From DATGZH01 sp035297265 (lineage in GTDB: Bacteria > Actinomycetota > Acidimicrobiia > Acidimicrobiales > RAAP-2): 64,000 nt of DNA. This document shows positions 33,502-41,825 of this stretch, piece by piece. The position numbers and the translations under genes are program-made. The stretch spans positions 23,124 through 87,123 of the forward strand of contig DATGZH010000039.1 in assembly GCA_035297265.1 (NCBI GenBank), written 5' to 3'. Numbering within the stretch: the stretch's first letter is position 1; the number at the start of each line of letters is the position of its first letter. The notes below the pieces were generated by a model, which saw only the letters and a list, made by a program, of their open reading frames with translations, made no database searches and was not told where the DNA came from.

Positions 33502-34323
33502 TCAGAAGGAGAGCAGCTCGGCCAACGTCGACATCGACGTGAGCCAGCTCGGGAGGTCGCGCTGCCACGGCGCGGCCACGACGTGCTGGATGCCGGCCTC
33601 CTCGAACGCCGCCCGCTCGTCGACGATGCGCGAGGGCTCCATACCCTGGGGGTCCCAGCCGGTGCGGAGCGAGATGGTGAAGGAGGTCTCGGGGCGGGCC
33701 GCCCGCACCTTCGCCACGAGGGGGACCGCCTGCTCGGGGGTCAGTCCGATGGCCTGGTAGCCGTCACCGCGCTCGGCCGCCCGACGGATCGCCGTGTCGC
33801 TCACGCCACCGATCCAGATCGGCACCGGACCGACCGGTCTCGGCAGGACCCGCACGTCCTCGAAGTCGCTGTAGGTCCCGTGGAAGGTCGCCGGGTCGTC
33901 GCGCCACACGACGCGGAAGAGGTCGAGCGCCTCGTCCAGCCGCCGACCCCGGCTGGCGAAGTCGTAGCCGAGCGCCGCGTACTCGGCCTCGGACCAGCCG
34001 GCGCCGGCGCCGAGGATGAGGCGCCCCTCCGAGAGGGCGTCGAGGCTGGCGAGGGCGTTCGCCAGGCCGAGCGGGTTGTGGGTCGGCACCACCATCACAC
34101 TCGTGCCGAGGCCCACCCGCTCGGTCACCGCCGCCGCGGTGGCCAGCGTCAAGAGCGGGTCGAAGAGCCGGGGCGAGGGATAGTCCTGGGCCGCCGGGTG
34201 GACGGTGTGGTCGCTCACCCAGACGTCGGCGAAGCCGAGTGACTCGGCCAGCCGGGCCGCCTCGACGATGGCCGCGGGACCGGCGAGCTTGCCGTATTGG
34301 GGCAGGTGGATACCGACGCGCAT
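33502..34323 (-). CDS. LLM-class F420-dependent oxidoreductase
   Basis: ATG 34323 gives 273 residues. MRVGIHLPQYGKLAGPAAIV, LGFADVWVSDHTV and LGTSVMVVPTHNPLGLANAL followed by GRLILGAGAGW are hallmarks of the luciferase-like TIM-barrel family that uses coenzyme F420 or FMN. Actinobacteria have many members oxidising or reducing diverse substrates. Context gives no clue to the substrate. Confidence 0.85.
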   Translation of the reverse strand: MRVGIHLPQYGKLAGPAAIVEAARLAESLGFADVWVSDHTVHPAAQDYPSPRLFDPLLTLATAAAVTERVGLGTSVMVVPTHNPLGLANALASLDALSEGRLILGAGAGWSEAEYAALGYDFASRGRRLDEALDLFRVVWRDDPATFHGTYSDFEDVRVLPRPVGPVPIWIGGVSDTAIRRAAERGDGYQAIGLTPEQAVPLVAKVRAARPETSFTISLRTGWDPQGMEPSRIVDERAAFEEAGIQHVVAAPWQRDLPSWLTSMSTLAELLSF

Positions 34324-34492
34324 GTGACGGTGAGCGTACGCCGCAGTCCGGCGGGTATACGCCAACGGGCGCCGGACCGGCGGTAACTTCTCTCGCATCC
34401 GTCACTCTGGCCTCTCTAGCCACACGGCTCCGGTCGGTCCACGACCCGTCCGCAGGGGCGGATCGGGCCTCCAAGGGCCCCTCGTCGCCCGC

Positions 34493-36478
34493 TTGGCCGC
34501 GGCCGCGGCCGCCGCCGCGGTCGCGCTCGGCGGCGGCCTCTTGCTGCTCGCCGCACCGCCGGCCGCCGCCTATCCGACACCCGACGTGACGTTCGTCGGC
34601 CACGGCTGGGGCCACGGGATCGGCATGGGCCAGTGGGGGGCCCTCGGCTACGCCGTCGGCCAGGACCAGGGCCTCGGCCCGCAGACCTACCAGTGGATCG
34701 TGAACCACTACTACACGCCGGCCACCCTCCAGAACGACGCGGCCGACGCCGGCGACAACGTCAACGTGAAGATCGCCCTCACCGAGAACAACGGCAGCGA
34801 CGTCATCGCCACCGCGCCGGGCGGGGTGACGGTGCCCGGCACCACGGCGCAGTCGGCGGTGCTCTTCCAGCCGGTCGGCGGGAACGTCTTCCAGGTGTGG
34901 GACGGCCCCGGCTGCGCCGGGCCCTGGGCGATGGTCGGGTCTCCCGTCGCCAACCCGGCGACGTCGCCCGTCTCGGCCAGCTCGATCGAGCTCTGCAACA
35001 ACGGGATCTCCTACCACGGGTCGCTCGACGGCGTCTTCAACTCGAGCGGCGCGGCGCGCACGGTGAACGTCGTCAATCTCGGGCAGTACCTCGACGACGT
35101 GGTCACGAGCGAGTCGTCTGGCGGCTGGGCCACGCTCGGCGGCCCCGGCCCGCAGGGGCAGGACTGGGGGTTCCAAGAGCTCGAGGCCCAGGCGGTGGCG
35201 GCCCGCTCCTACGTGCTCTCCACCCCGAACGGCTACGGCGGCTACGCCGACACCTGCGACCAGACCTGTCAGAGCTACCCGGGGATCACGAACGAATCGG
35301 CCATCGGGATCCTGGCCGTCTCGTCGACGGCCGGCGAGGTGATGGAGGTCGGCACCGGTGGCCCGATCGCCGTGACCGAGTACTCCGCCTCGACCGGCGG
35401 CTACACGACCGGCGGTCCCTTCACGATCGAGCCCGACGCCGGTGACGGCATCTGCATCCCCGGCGCCTGCAACCCCAACCACGACTGGCGGGCCCAGGTC
35501 CCGGTGAGCACGATCGAGGCGGACTGGCCGGCGGTCGGCACGCTCACCGCGGTGAACGTCACGCAGCGCAACGGCTACGGGGACTACGGCGGCCGGGTGC
35601 TCTCGGTCAACCTCGTCGGCACCGGGGGCACGGTGCAGCTCACCGGGCCGGAGTTCGCCGACAACATCGGCCTCAACTCGGACTGGTTCGAGCTCTCCGC
35701 CCAGCCGAGCGGCGGCGTGGGGGGCTACGTGTTCGCGGCGGCCGACGGCGGGGTCTTCGCCTTCGGCAACGCCACCTACTGGGGCTCGATGGGCGGCCAG
35801 CCGCTGAACGAGCCGATCGTCGGCCTGGCCTCCACGGCGGACCAGAAGGGCTACTGGGAGGTGGCCTCCGACGGCGGGATCTTCAGCTTCGGTGACGCCC
35901 ACTTCTGGGGCTCGATGGGGGGCCGGCCCCTGAACGAGCCGGTCGTCGGCATGGCCGCCGACCCGGCCACCGGGGGCTACTGGGAGGTGGCCTCCGACGG
36001 GGGCATCTTCAGCTTCAACGCGCCCTTCCACGGCTCGATGGGCGGCCAGCCGCTCAACCAGCCGGTGGTGGCCATGGCCTCGACGCCCGACGGGGGCGGC
36101 TACTGGTTGGTGGCCTCCGACGGCGGGATCTTCAGCTTCGGCGACGCCCACTACTGGGGCTCGACCGGGTCCATGACCCTCCAACAGCCCATCGTCGGCA
36201 TGGCGCCCACCGGCGACGGCGGCGGCTACTGGCTCGTCGCGGCCGACGGCGGCGTGTTCACGTTCGGCGACGCCGGTTACCAGGGCTCGGCCGCGGGCAC
36301 GCCGGCCGGCGTCGGGACGGCGGCCCTCATCCCGACGCACACCGGGCTCGGCTACCTGATCGTCACGTCGGTCGGCCAGGCCACCAACTTCGGCGACGCC
36401 CCGCAATTCGGCGACCTCACCACGGTGCTCAGCTCCTACAGCGGACGGGTGGTGGCCGCCGCGGTCACCCCGGGCTGA
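34493..36478 (+). CDS. secreted SpoIID/LytB-domain protein with C-terminal DGGVFAFG repeats
   Basis: Residues 1-28 are an Ala-rich hydrophobic signal-like stretch. FVGHGWGHGIGMGQWGALGY near residue 35 and LGQYLDDVVTSESSGGW, AQAVAARSYVL and YSASTGGYT further on are SpoIID/LytB motifs; SpoIID is a lytic transglycosylase acting on peptidoglycan. Here the GHGWGHG block precedes the rest instead of following it. Residues 405-640 hold about six repeats shared with the proteins at 25319 and 27767. The only in-frame start is TTG 34493, with no ribosome site and no basic n-region, so the true start is unsettled. Confidence 0.8.
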   Translation: MAAAAAAAAVALGGGLLLLAAPPAAAYPTPDVTFVGHGWGHGIGMGQWGALGYAVGQDQGLGPQTYQWIVNHYYTPATLQNDAADAGDNVNVKIALTENNGSDVIATAPGGVTVPGTTAQSAVLFQPVGGNVFQVWDGPGCAGPWAMVGSPVANPATSPVSASSIELCNNGISYHGSLDGVFNSSGAARTVNVVNLGQYLDDVVTSESSGGWATLGGPGPQGQDWGFQELEAQAVAARSYVLSTPNGYGGYADTCDQTCQSYPGITNESAIGILAVSSTAGEVMEVGTGGPIAVTEYSASTGGYTTGGPFTIEPDAGDGICIPGACNPNHDWRAQVPVSTIEADWPAVGTLTAVNVTQRNGYGDYGGRVLSVNLVGTGGTVQLTGPEFADNIGLNSDWFELSAQPSGGVGGYVFAAADGGVFAFGNATYWGSMGGQPLNEPIVGLASTADQKGYWEVASDGGIFSFGDAHFWGSMGGRPLNEPVVGMAADPATGGYWEVASDGGIFSFNAPFHGSMGGQPLNQPVVAMASTPDGGGYWLVASDGGIFSFGDAHYWGSTGSMTLQQPIVGMAPTGDGGGYWLVAADGGVFTFGDAGYQGSAAGTPAGVGTAALIPTHTGLGYLIVTSVGQATNFGDAPQFGDLTTVLSSYSGRVVAAAVTPG

Positions 36479-36489
36479 GCCGACCTCTC

Positions 36490-37263
36490 TCAGGCGTTGA
36501 CGCCCGGCTCGTCGGAGCGGGGGTGGGCCTCGTCGTCGGCGACCGGTACTTTGCCGTTGCCGGCCACCGCGCCGAGCGGTGGGAAGCGACCCAGGCGGCC
36601 GAAGCGCCCGAGCCGCCCGGCGTTCACGCCGTGGTCGGCCCCCTCGAGGAGCCGGAGGTCGCCGCGGCTGTTGCCGTAGGCCCAGAGCACGGCCTGCGGG
36701 GCGCCGGTGTCGGCCAGGCCCTGGCTGCGCAGCCAGCCGACGACGCGGGCGTACTTCTCGGCGCCCCGGCAGTTCTTGCCCTCGTAGAAGCCGGTCAGGC
36801 GGCCGGTGCCGTCGACGGCGAGGCGAGTCGCGAGGACGCCGTCGACCCCGAGGATCTCACCGGCCGGCTCGACGTAGCACTCGGGCGAGGCCGAGACGAT
36901 GACGACCCGGTGGCCCTCCGCCCGGTGCCACTCGAGGCGGGCCTCCATGTCGGGACGCAGGTGTTTGCGGAGGTGGGACTCGGCGAAGGCCCGGCCCTGG
37001 CGGGCCACGCTGCCTTCGGGCAGGCCGGCCAGCAGCCGGCGGAACAGCCGTTCCTTCGCCTTGTCGGCCGCGCTCCCGCCGAAGAGGGCGCCGCGCACGA
37101 GGCTGGGCGACGTCCGGACCACCGCCCCGAGGGCCGGCAGGAGTCCCCGGACCGCCACGAGGAAGGAGAAGACGCTGCCGCCCTCGGTGAGCGTCCCGTC
37201 GAAGTCGAAGACGGCGACGGTCGGACGTCCCTGCCGGCCGTCGTCGGGCGACGCGGCCGTCAT
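36490..37263 (-). CDS. HAD-IB phosphatase (SerB-like)
   Basis: The 257-residue protein starts at ATG overlapping the previous stop (ATGA). VAVFDFDGTLTEGGSVFSFL is HAD motif I with the Asp nucleophile, VIVSASPECYVEPAGEIL is motif II, and WAYGNSRGDLRLLEGADHG motif IV. The helical cap matches the HAD-IB group, which includes phosphoserine and acyl-phosphate phosphatases. Substrate unknown. The last 50 residues are basic and extend past the usual domain. Confidence 0.85.
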   Translation of the reverse strand: MTAASPDDGRQGRPTVAVFDFDGTLTEGGSVFSFLVAVRGLLPALGAVVRTSPSLVRGALFGGSAADKAKERLFRRLLAGLPEGSVARQGRAFAESHLRKHLRPDMEARLEWHRAEGHRVVIVSASPECYVEPAGEILGVDGVLATRLAVDGTGRLTGFYEGKNCRGAEKYARVVGWLRSQGLADTGAPQAVLWAYGNSRGDLRLLEGADHGVNAGRLGRFGRLGRFPPLGAVAGNGKVPVADDEAHPRSDEPGVNA

Positions 37264-38102
37264 GCGGGCGCCCCGCCCCGGCCTGCGCCGCCCGCGAAGC
37301 GCGACGCCCCGGCCAGGGTCTCGCCGCTGGAAATGACCTCGCGCCCCCGCTGGGCCTCGTTCACCGCCGCCTCGTCCTCGCTCCGGCCCCACTGCTCGAT
37401 GGCCGACAGACGGTCGCTGCGGAGGCAGATCTGGGGGAGGGCGGCCAGCTCGTGGGCGAGGGCCACGGCCGCCGTGAGGGCCTCGCCGTGCGGCACCACC
37501 CGGTTGGCCAGCCCGAACTCGAGGGCCTCGGGCCCGGCCACCGCCCGCCCGGTGAGGATCATGTCCATGGCCTGGGAGTGCCCGATGAGCCGGGGGAGCC
37601 GGACCGTGCCGAGGTCGACGAGGGGGACCCCGAAGCGTCGGCAGAACACGCCGAAGACCGCGTCCTCCGCCGCCACCCGCAGGTCGCACCACAGCGCCAG
37701 CTCGAGCCCCCCGGCCACGGCGTAGCCCTCGACGGCGGCCACGACCGGCTTCGAGAGGACGTCGCGGGTCGGGCCCATGGGCCCGGGACCAGCGTCGGGG
37801 ACCGGGCGCCGGTCGCCGGCGGTGATGGCCTTCAGGTCGGCCCCGGCGCAGAACATCCCGCCCGACCCGGTCAGGACGGCGACGCTCGCCCCTTCGTCGG
37901 CGTCGAAGGCCGAGAAGGCCTCCCGGAGGGCGGTGGCGGTGGCGCTGTCCACGGCGTTGCGGACCTCCGGCCGGTCGATCGTGACCACGGTGACCGGCCC
38001 GTCCACCTCGACCAGGACCTTCGGGCGGGCGTCGACCTCGCCTGGTTCGCCGGGGGACACGGCTGAGGATTCTCGCACGGGCTCCTCTCGCGCTCGGGGC
38101 AT
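37260..38102 (-). CDS. enoyl-CoA hydratase/isomerase (crotonase family)
   Basis: The start at ATG 38102 gives 280 residues; GTG 38077 is an alternative. The crotonase core is VVTIDRPEVRNAVDSATATA, the oxyanion block GGMFCAGADLKAI and VAAVEGYAVAGGLELALWCD. The second catalytic Glu position reads RRFGVPLVDLGTVRLPRLIG, with Asp where hydratases usually have Glu, so it may be an isomerase or hydrolase relative. It is coupled to the HAD gene. Confidence 0.82.
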   Translation of the reverse strand: MPRAREEPVRESSAVSPGEPGEVDARPKVLVEVDGPVTVVTIDRPEVRNAVDSATATALREAFSAFDADEGASVAVLTGSGGMFCAGADLKAITAGDRRPVPDAGPGPMGPTRDVLSKPVVAAVEGYAVAGGLELALWCDLRVAAEDAVFGVFCRRFGVPLVDLGTVRLPRLIGHSQAMDMILTGRAVAGPEALEFGLANRVVPHGEALTAAVALAHELAALPQICLRSDRLSAIEQWGRSEDEAAVNEAQRGREVISSGETLAGASRFAGGAGRGGAPA

Positions 38103-38253
38103 GCCGGCCCACCTGGGACGACGCCTCGGGGGCCATTCATGACCCAACCGGTCGACTATTGGTCGGTCAACCACTAGTCTCCTATCGACAACGACAGCGA
38201 GACATCGGCCCCGAGGGCGGCGGCACCGCCCGGGCCCGGCACAGGAGGCATCC

Positions 38254-38889
38254 ATGGCGATCCGACTGGGCGACACCGCCCCCGACTTCACCGCCGACAC
38301 CACCGAGGGGACCATCAATTTCCACGAGTGGCTGGGCGACAGCTGGGGGATCCTCTTCTCCCACCCGAAGGACTTCACCCCGGTCTGCACGACCGAGCTG
38401 GGGGCCTTCTCCAAGGCCAAGGGCGAGTTCGACAAGCGCAACACCAAGCTCATCGGCCTCTCGGTCGACTCGGTGGACTCCCACAAGGGCTGGGCCGGCG
38501 ACATCGCCGAGACCCAGGGCTCGGAGCTCAACTTCCCGCTGATCGGCGACGAGGACCGGCAGGTGGCGGACCTCTACGACATGATCCACCCGAACGCCAA
38601 CGACACCCTCACGGTGCGCTCGGTGTTCATCATCGCCCCGGACAAGAAGGTGAAGCTCACGCTCACCTACCCCGCCTCGACCGGCCGCAACGTGGACGAG
38701 ATCCTCCGGGTGCTCGACTCGCTGCAGCTGACCGCGGACTACTCGGTGGCCACGCCGGTCAACTGGAAGGACGGCCAGGACGTCATCATCGTCCCCGCCG
38801 TCTCCGACGAGGACGCCAAGACCAAGTTCCCGAAGGGCTTCAAGGCGCTCAAGCCCTACCTCCGGGTCACCCCCCAGCCCAACCGCTGA
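38254..38889 (+). CDS. 1-Cys peroxiredoxin (Prx6 family)
   Basis: The 211-residue protein follows CAGGAGGC. FSHPKDFTPVCTTELGAFSK holds the peroxidatic Cys, and the long C-terminal domain (TADYSVATPVNWKDGQDVII) is typical of Prx6. No resolving Cys is seen, so reduction needs a small thiol or partner protein. It detoxifies hydrogen and lipid peroxides in the cytosol. The gene stands alone, divergent from the crotonase gene. Confidence 0.93.
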   Translation: MAIRLGDTAPDFTADTTEGTINFHEWLGDSWGILFSHPKDFTPVCTTELGAFSKAKGEFDKRNTKLIGLSVDSVDSHKGWAGDIAETQGSELNFPLIGDEDRQVADLYDMIHPNANDTLTVRSVFIIAPDKKVKLTLTYPASTGRNVDEILRVLDSLQLTADYSVATPVNWKDGQDVIIVPAVSDEDAKTKFPKGFKALKPYLRVTPQPNR

Positions 38890-38906
38890 GGACCGACGCC
38901 GTCTGA

Positions 38907-38930
38907 CCCCGGCCCGGTGACGGGCCGGGG
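38907..38930. terminator. 10-bp hairpin after the peroxiredoxin gene
   Basis: CCCCGGCCCG and CGGGCCGGGG form a perfect stem around a GTGA tetraloop, 17 bases past the peroxiredoxin stop and just before the end of the convergent acyl-CoA synthetase gene. It could serve both strands. Confidence 0.6.
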
Positions 38931-38951
38931 TGGGCAGCCCCGCCCGACCCT

Positions 38952-40736
38952 CTACTGCGGCGCGCCCTGTTGCCGGGCGCCCAGCAGCCGGTCGCGAAGG
39001 GCCCGCTTCAGGACCTTGCCGGCCGGGTTGCGCGGCAGCGGCTCGTCCACGAACCAGAACTTGCTCGGCACGTTGTAGGCCGCCAGGTGCTCGCGCACGT
39101 GGGCGGCCAGCTCGTCGCCGCCCACCTTGGTCCCTCGTCGGAGGACGACGACCGCGCCGACCCCCTCGCCGAGCACCGGGTCGGGCACGCCGATGACCGC
39201 GCAGTCGGCCACCGCCGGGTGGGTGAAGAGGGCGTCTTCGACCTCGACCGAGTAGATGTTCTCCCCGCCCCGGATGATGACGTCCTTCGCCCGGTCGACG
39301 ATGTAGATGAAGCCCTCGTCGTCCAGGCGGGCCACGTCACCCGTGTGGAGCCAGCCCTTCGTGATGACCTGGGCGCTCTCCTCGGCCCGGCCCCAGTAGC
39401 CCCGCACCACCTGGGGGCCGCGGATCCAGAGCTCGCCGGTGACCGTCGGGCCCTGCGGCCGGTCCGGGTCCGGCTCGTCGCCGGTGAAGTCCTCGTCCAC
39501 CACGGCCACGTCGGTCACCGGGACCGGCGGGCCGACGCTGTCCGGCTTGTCCACGTAGTCCGGCCCGTTGATCATGCTCGTGAGCGACGACGTCTCGGTC
39601 AGGCCGTAGCCGTTGCCGGGCTGGCCGGTCGGGAAGTGCTCCCGGATGCGGCGCACGAGGTCGGTTGGGGCCGGGGCGCCGCCGTAGGAGATGCCGGTCA
39701 CCGAGGACGTGTCCCGCTTGTCGAAGTCGGGCGAGTCGAGCACCTGCATGACCATCGTGGGCACCCCGCCGAACGTGGTGATGCGCTCCCGCTCGATGAG
39801 CTCGAGGGCCCGCTCGGGGTCGAAGTGGTGCATCATCACCAGCTTCCCGCCGGCGGCCAGGTTGGTCATCATGATCGAGAGACACCCGGTCGCGTGGAAG
39901 AGCGGGACGGAAAGGAGGATGGCCGGCCGGCCGCCAACCGGTCCCATTCTTCCGCCCTCGCCGAAGCGGAGCGTCGCCCGGCTCGAGACGAAGTAGATGT
40001 TCATGAGGTTGGTGCACAGGTTGCGGTGGCTCCCGACCGCCCCCTTCGGGTGCCCCGTCGTCCCCGACGTGTAGAGGATCGAGGCGTCCTCGTCCGGGTG
40101 GAGCTCGGCCTCGGGCAGCGCGGCGTCGTCGGGCACCTCGCCCAGCACCTCGGTCCAGGCCCGCACGGCCGTGCCGCCCGCCCTGTCGTCGGCGACCGGT
40201 TCACCACGGTGCTCGTTGGCCACGACGAGCACCCGCAGGTCGGGGAGCTCGGAGAGGTGGGGGAGCAGGCGCTCGCGGCGCTCCACGTCGGCCACGGCCA
40301 CCACGCTTCCGGAGTCGACGAGGCCATAGGCGAGCTCCTCGCCGGTCCACCAGGCGTTCAAGGGCACGACCACCGCCCCGATGGCGGTGGTCGCCCAGTA
40401 GGCGGTGACCCACTCGGGCAGGTTGCGCATGGCGATGGCCACCCGGTCGCCCCTCACCACGTCGAAGTCCTCGACCAGGCGCCGGGCGAACGTGGCCGCC
40501 GCCCGGAAGTGCCCGGCGAAGGTGGTCCGCTCGTCCTCGTAGACGATGAAGTCGGCGTCGCCGTGGCCGAGCGAGAGCTCGAGGATGGCCCGCAAGGTCG
40601 GTGGGGCGTTGCGCCAGACCCGGGTGGGCACGTCGCGGATCACGACCTCGTCGATCTCGAAGAGCTGCCCCGGCGCGGTCAGGGTGGCCGTGGCCTCGGC
40701 CAGCGACACGGGCGGGTCCGCCGCGAGGTCGGTCAC
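38952..40736 (-). CDS. acyl-CoA synthetase (AMP-forming, fatty-acid type)
   Basis: From GTG 40736, overlapping the orn stop, the product has 594 residues. SILYTSGTTGHPKGAVGSHR is the AMP-binding P-loop, YGLTETSSLTS the adenylate motif, GWLHTGDVARLDDEGFIYIV the hinge region and NPAGKVLKRALRD the catalytic lysine. It activates a carboxylic acid, most likely a fatty acid, to its CoA thioester. With the nearby crotonase and wax ester synthase it fits lipid metabolism. Confidence 0.9.
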   Translation of the reverse strand: MTDLAADPPVSLAEATATLTAPGQLFEIDEVVIRDVPTRVWRNAPPTLRAILELSLGHGDADFIVYEDERTTFAGHFRAAATFARRLVEDFDVVRGDRVAIAMRNLPEWVTAYWATTAIGAVVVPLNAWWTGEELAYGLVDSGSVVAVADVERRERLLPHLSELPDLRVLVVANEHRGEPVADDRAGGTAVRAWTEVLGEVPDDAALPEAELHPDEDASILYTSGTTGHPKGAVGSHRNLCTNLMNIYFVSSRATLRFGEGGRMGPVGGRPAILLSVPLFHATGCLSIMMTNLAAGGKLVMMHHFDPERALELIERERITTFGGVPTMVMQVLDSPDFDKRDTSSVTGISYGGAPAPTDLVRRIREHFPTGQPGNGYGLTETSSLTSMINGPDYVDKPDSVGPPVPVTDVAVVDEDFTGDEPDPDRPQGPTVTGELWIRGPQVVRGYWGRAEESAQVITKGWLHTGDVARLDDEGFIYIVDRAKDVIIRGGENIYSVEVEDALFTHPAVADCAVIGVPDPVLGEGVGAVVVLRRGTKVGGDELAAHVREHLAAYNVPSKFWFVDEPLPRNPAGKVLKRALRDRLLGARQQGAPQ

Positions 40737-41320
40737 CGGGCCTCCGGGGTGCCCACCCTCATCCCGGCCGACGGGCGCTCGCCCTCGGGCGGGCGGAACA
40801 CGGCCGAGCGGTAGTAGGCCAGCTCCTCCACGCTCTCCTTGATGTCGCCGATCGCCCGGTGCGAGCCGCGCTTCACCGGTGCCGCCAGCAGGACGTCGGG
40901 ATACCAGCGGCGGCAGAGCTCCTTCACGGTCGAGACGTCCACCGAGCGGTAGTGGAACCACCGCTCGATCTCGGGCAGCTGGGCGGCGAGGAAGCGGCGG
41001 TCGGTGCCGATGGAGTTGCCGGCGAGCGGCACGGTGCCCGCTTCGGGCAGGTGCTCCCGGAGGAACTCGAGTGTGGTCCGCCCCGCCTCCTCGAGCGAGA
41101 GCGACGAGGCCTCGACGGCGGCCAGGAGCCCCGAGCGGGTGTGCATCTCCCGGACGACCGGCTCCATGGCCGCCAGCTGCTCCTCGCTCGCCGAGACCAC
41201 GAGGTCGGGGCCCTCGGCGATCACCGCGAGGTCGTCGTCGGTCACGAGACAGGCGATCTCGACGATGGTGTTCCTGGTCGGGTCGAGGCCGGTCATCTCG
41301 AGGTCCATCCACGCCAGCAC
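40733..41320 (-). CDS. orn: oligoribonuclease
   Basis: The 195-residue DEDDh exonuclease has WMDLEMTGLDPTRNTIVEIA (Asp, Glu), NSIGTDRRFLAAQLPEIE (Asp) and GSHRAIGDIKES (His, Asp). Orn degrades 2-5-nucleotide RNAs and pGpG in the cytosol; in actinobacteria it is the main such enzyme. It starts at GTG. The 12 residues after the core are a short extension. Confidence 0.95.
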   Translation of the reverse strand: MLAWMDLEMTGLDPTRNTIVEIACLVTDDDLAVIAEGPDLVVSASEEQLAAMEPVVREMHTRSGLLAAVEASSLSLEEAGRTTLEFLREHLPEAGTVPLAGNSIGTDRRFLAAQLPEIERWFHYRSVDVSTVKELCRRWYPDVLLAAPVKRGSHRAIGDIKESVEELAYYRSAVFRPPEGERPSAGMRVGTPEAR

Positions 41321-41376
41321 GGCTGGCCAGCCTATGGCACCCCCGTCGAAATGACCCTCCCCGGTAAGGTGCTCGC

Positions 41377-41823
41377 GTGCTGACGGTGCCCGTCCACCGC
41401 CTCGACCCCGAGCTCCCGCTGCCCACCTACGCCCGGACCGACGACGCCGGTGCCGACCTGTTCGCCCGGACCGGGGCCAAGCTCAAGGCCGGTGGCGGCC
41501 GGGCGCTCGTGCCGACCGGTCTCGTGGTGGCCATTCCGCCGGGCCATGCCGGCTTCGTCCTCCCCCGGAGCGGGCTCGCCCTCCGCCACGGCATCACCTG
41601 TCTCAACACCCCGGGCCTCATCGACGCCGGCTACCGGGGCGAGCTGGCCATCCTCCTCGTGAACACCGACCCCGACGACGACTACGAGGTGCAGCGGGGC
41701 GATCGCATCGCCCAGCTCGTCGTCCAGCGGGTCGAGCACGTGCGATTCGAAGCGGTCCAGAGCACCGAGCACCTCCCCGAGTCGGAGCGGGGCGAGGCCG
41801 GCTTCGGGCACAGCGGGCGCTGA
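41377..41823 (+). CDS. dut: dUTP diphosphatase
   Basis: The 148-residue trimeric dUTPase has the five motifs: DDAGADLFA (1), PRSGLAL (2), GLIDAGYRGELAI (3), RGDRIAQLVV (4) and RGEAGFGHSGR (5). It hydrolyses dUTP to dUMP, preventing uracil misincorporation and supplying thymidylate synthesis. It starts at GTG, divergent from orn, and ends two bases before the wax ester synthase gene. Confidence 0.95.
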   Translation: MLTVPVHRLDPELPLPTYARTDDAGADLFARTGAKLKAGGGRALVPTGLVVAIPPGHAGFVLPRSGLALRHGITCLNTPGLIDAGYRGELAILLVNTDPDDDYEVQRGDRIAQLVVQRVEHVRFEAVQSTEHLPESERGEAGFGHSGR

Positions 41824-41825
41824 CC

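Noticed and set aside
33764..36406. 880-residue minus-strand open frame
   Set aside because: It lies antisense to the SpoIID gene and the oxidoreductase gene is better explained by its own frame; no protein-like features.
38970..40814. 614-residue plus-strand open frame
   Set aside because: It is antisense to the acyl-CoA synthetase and orn genes, which carry full family motifs.
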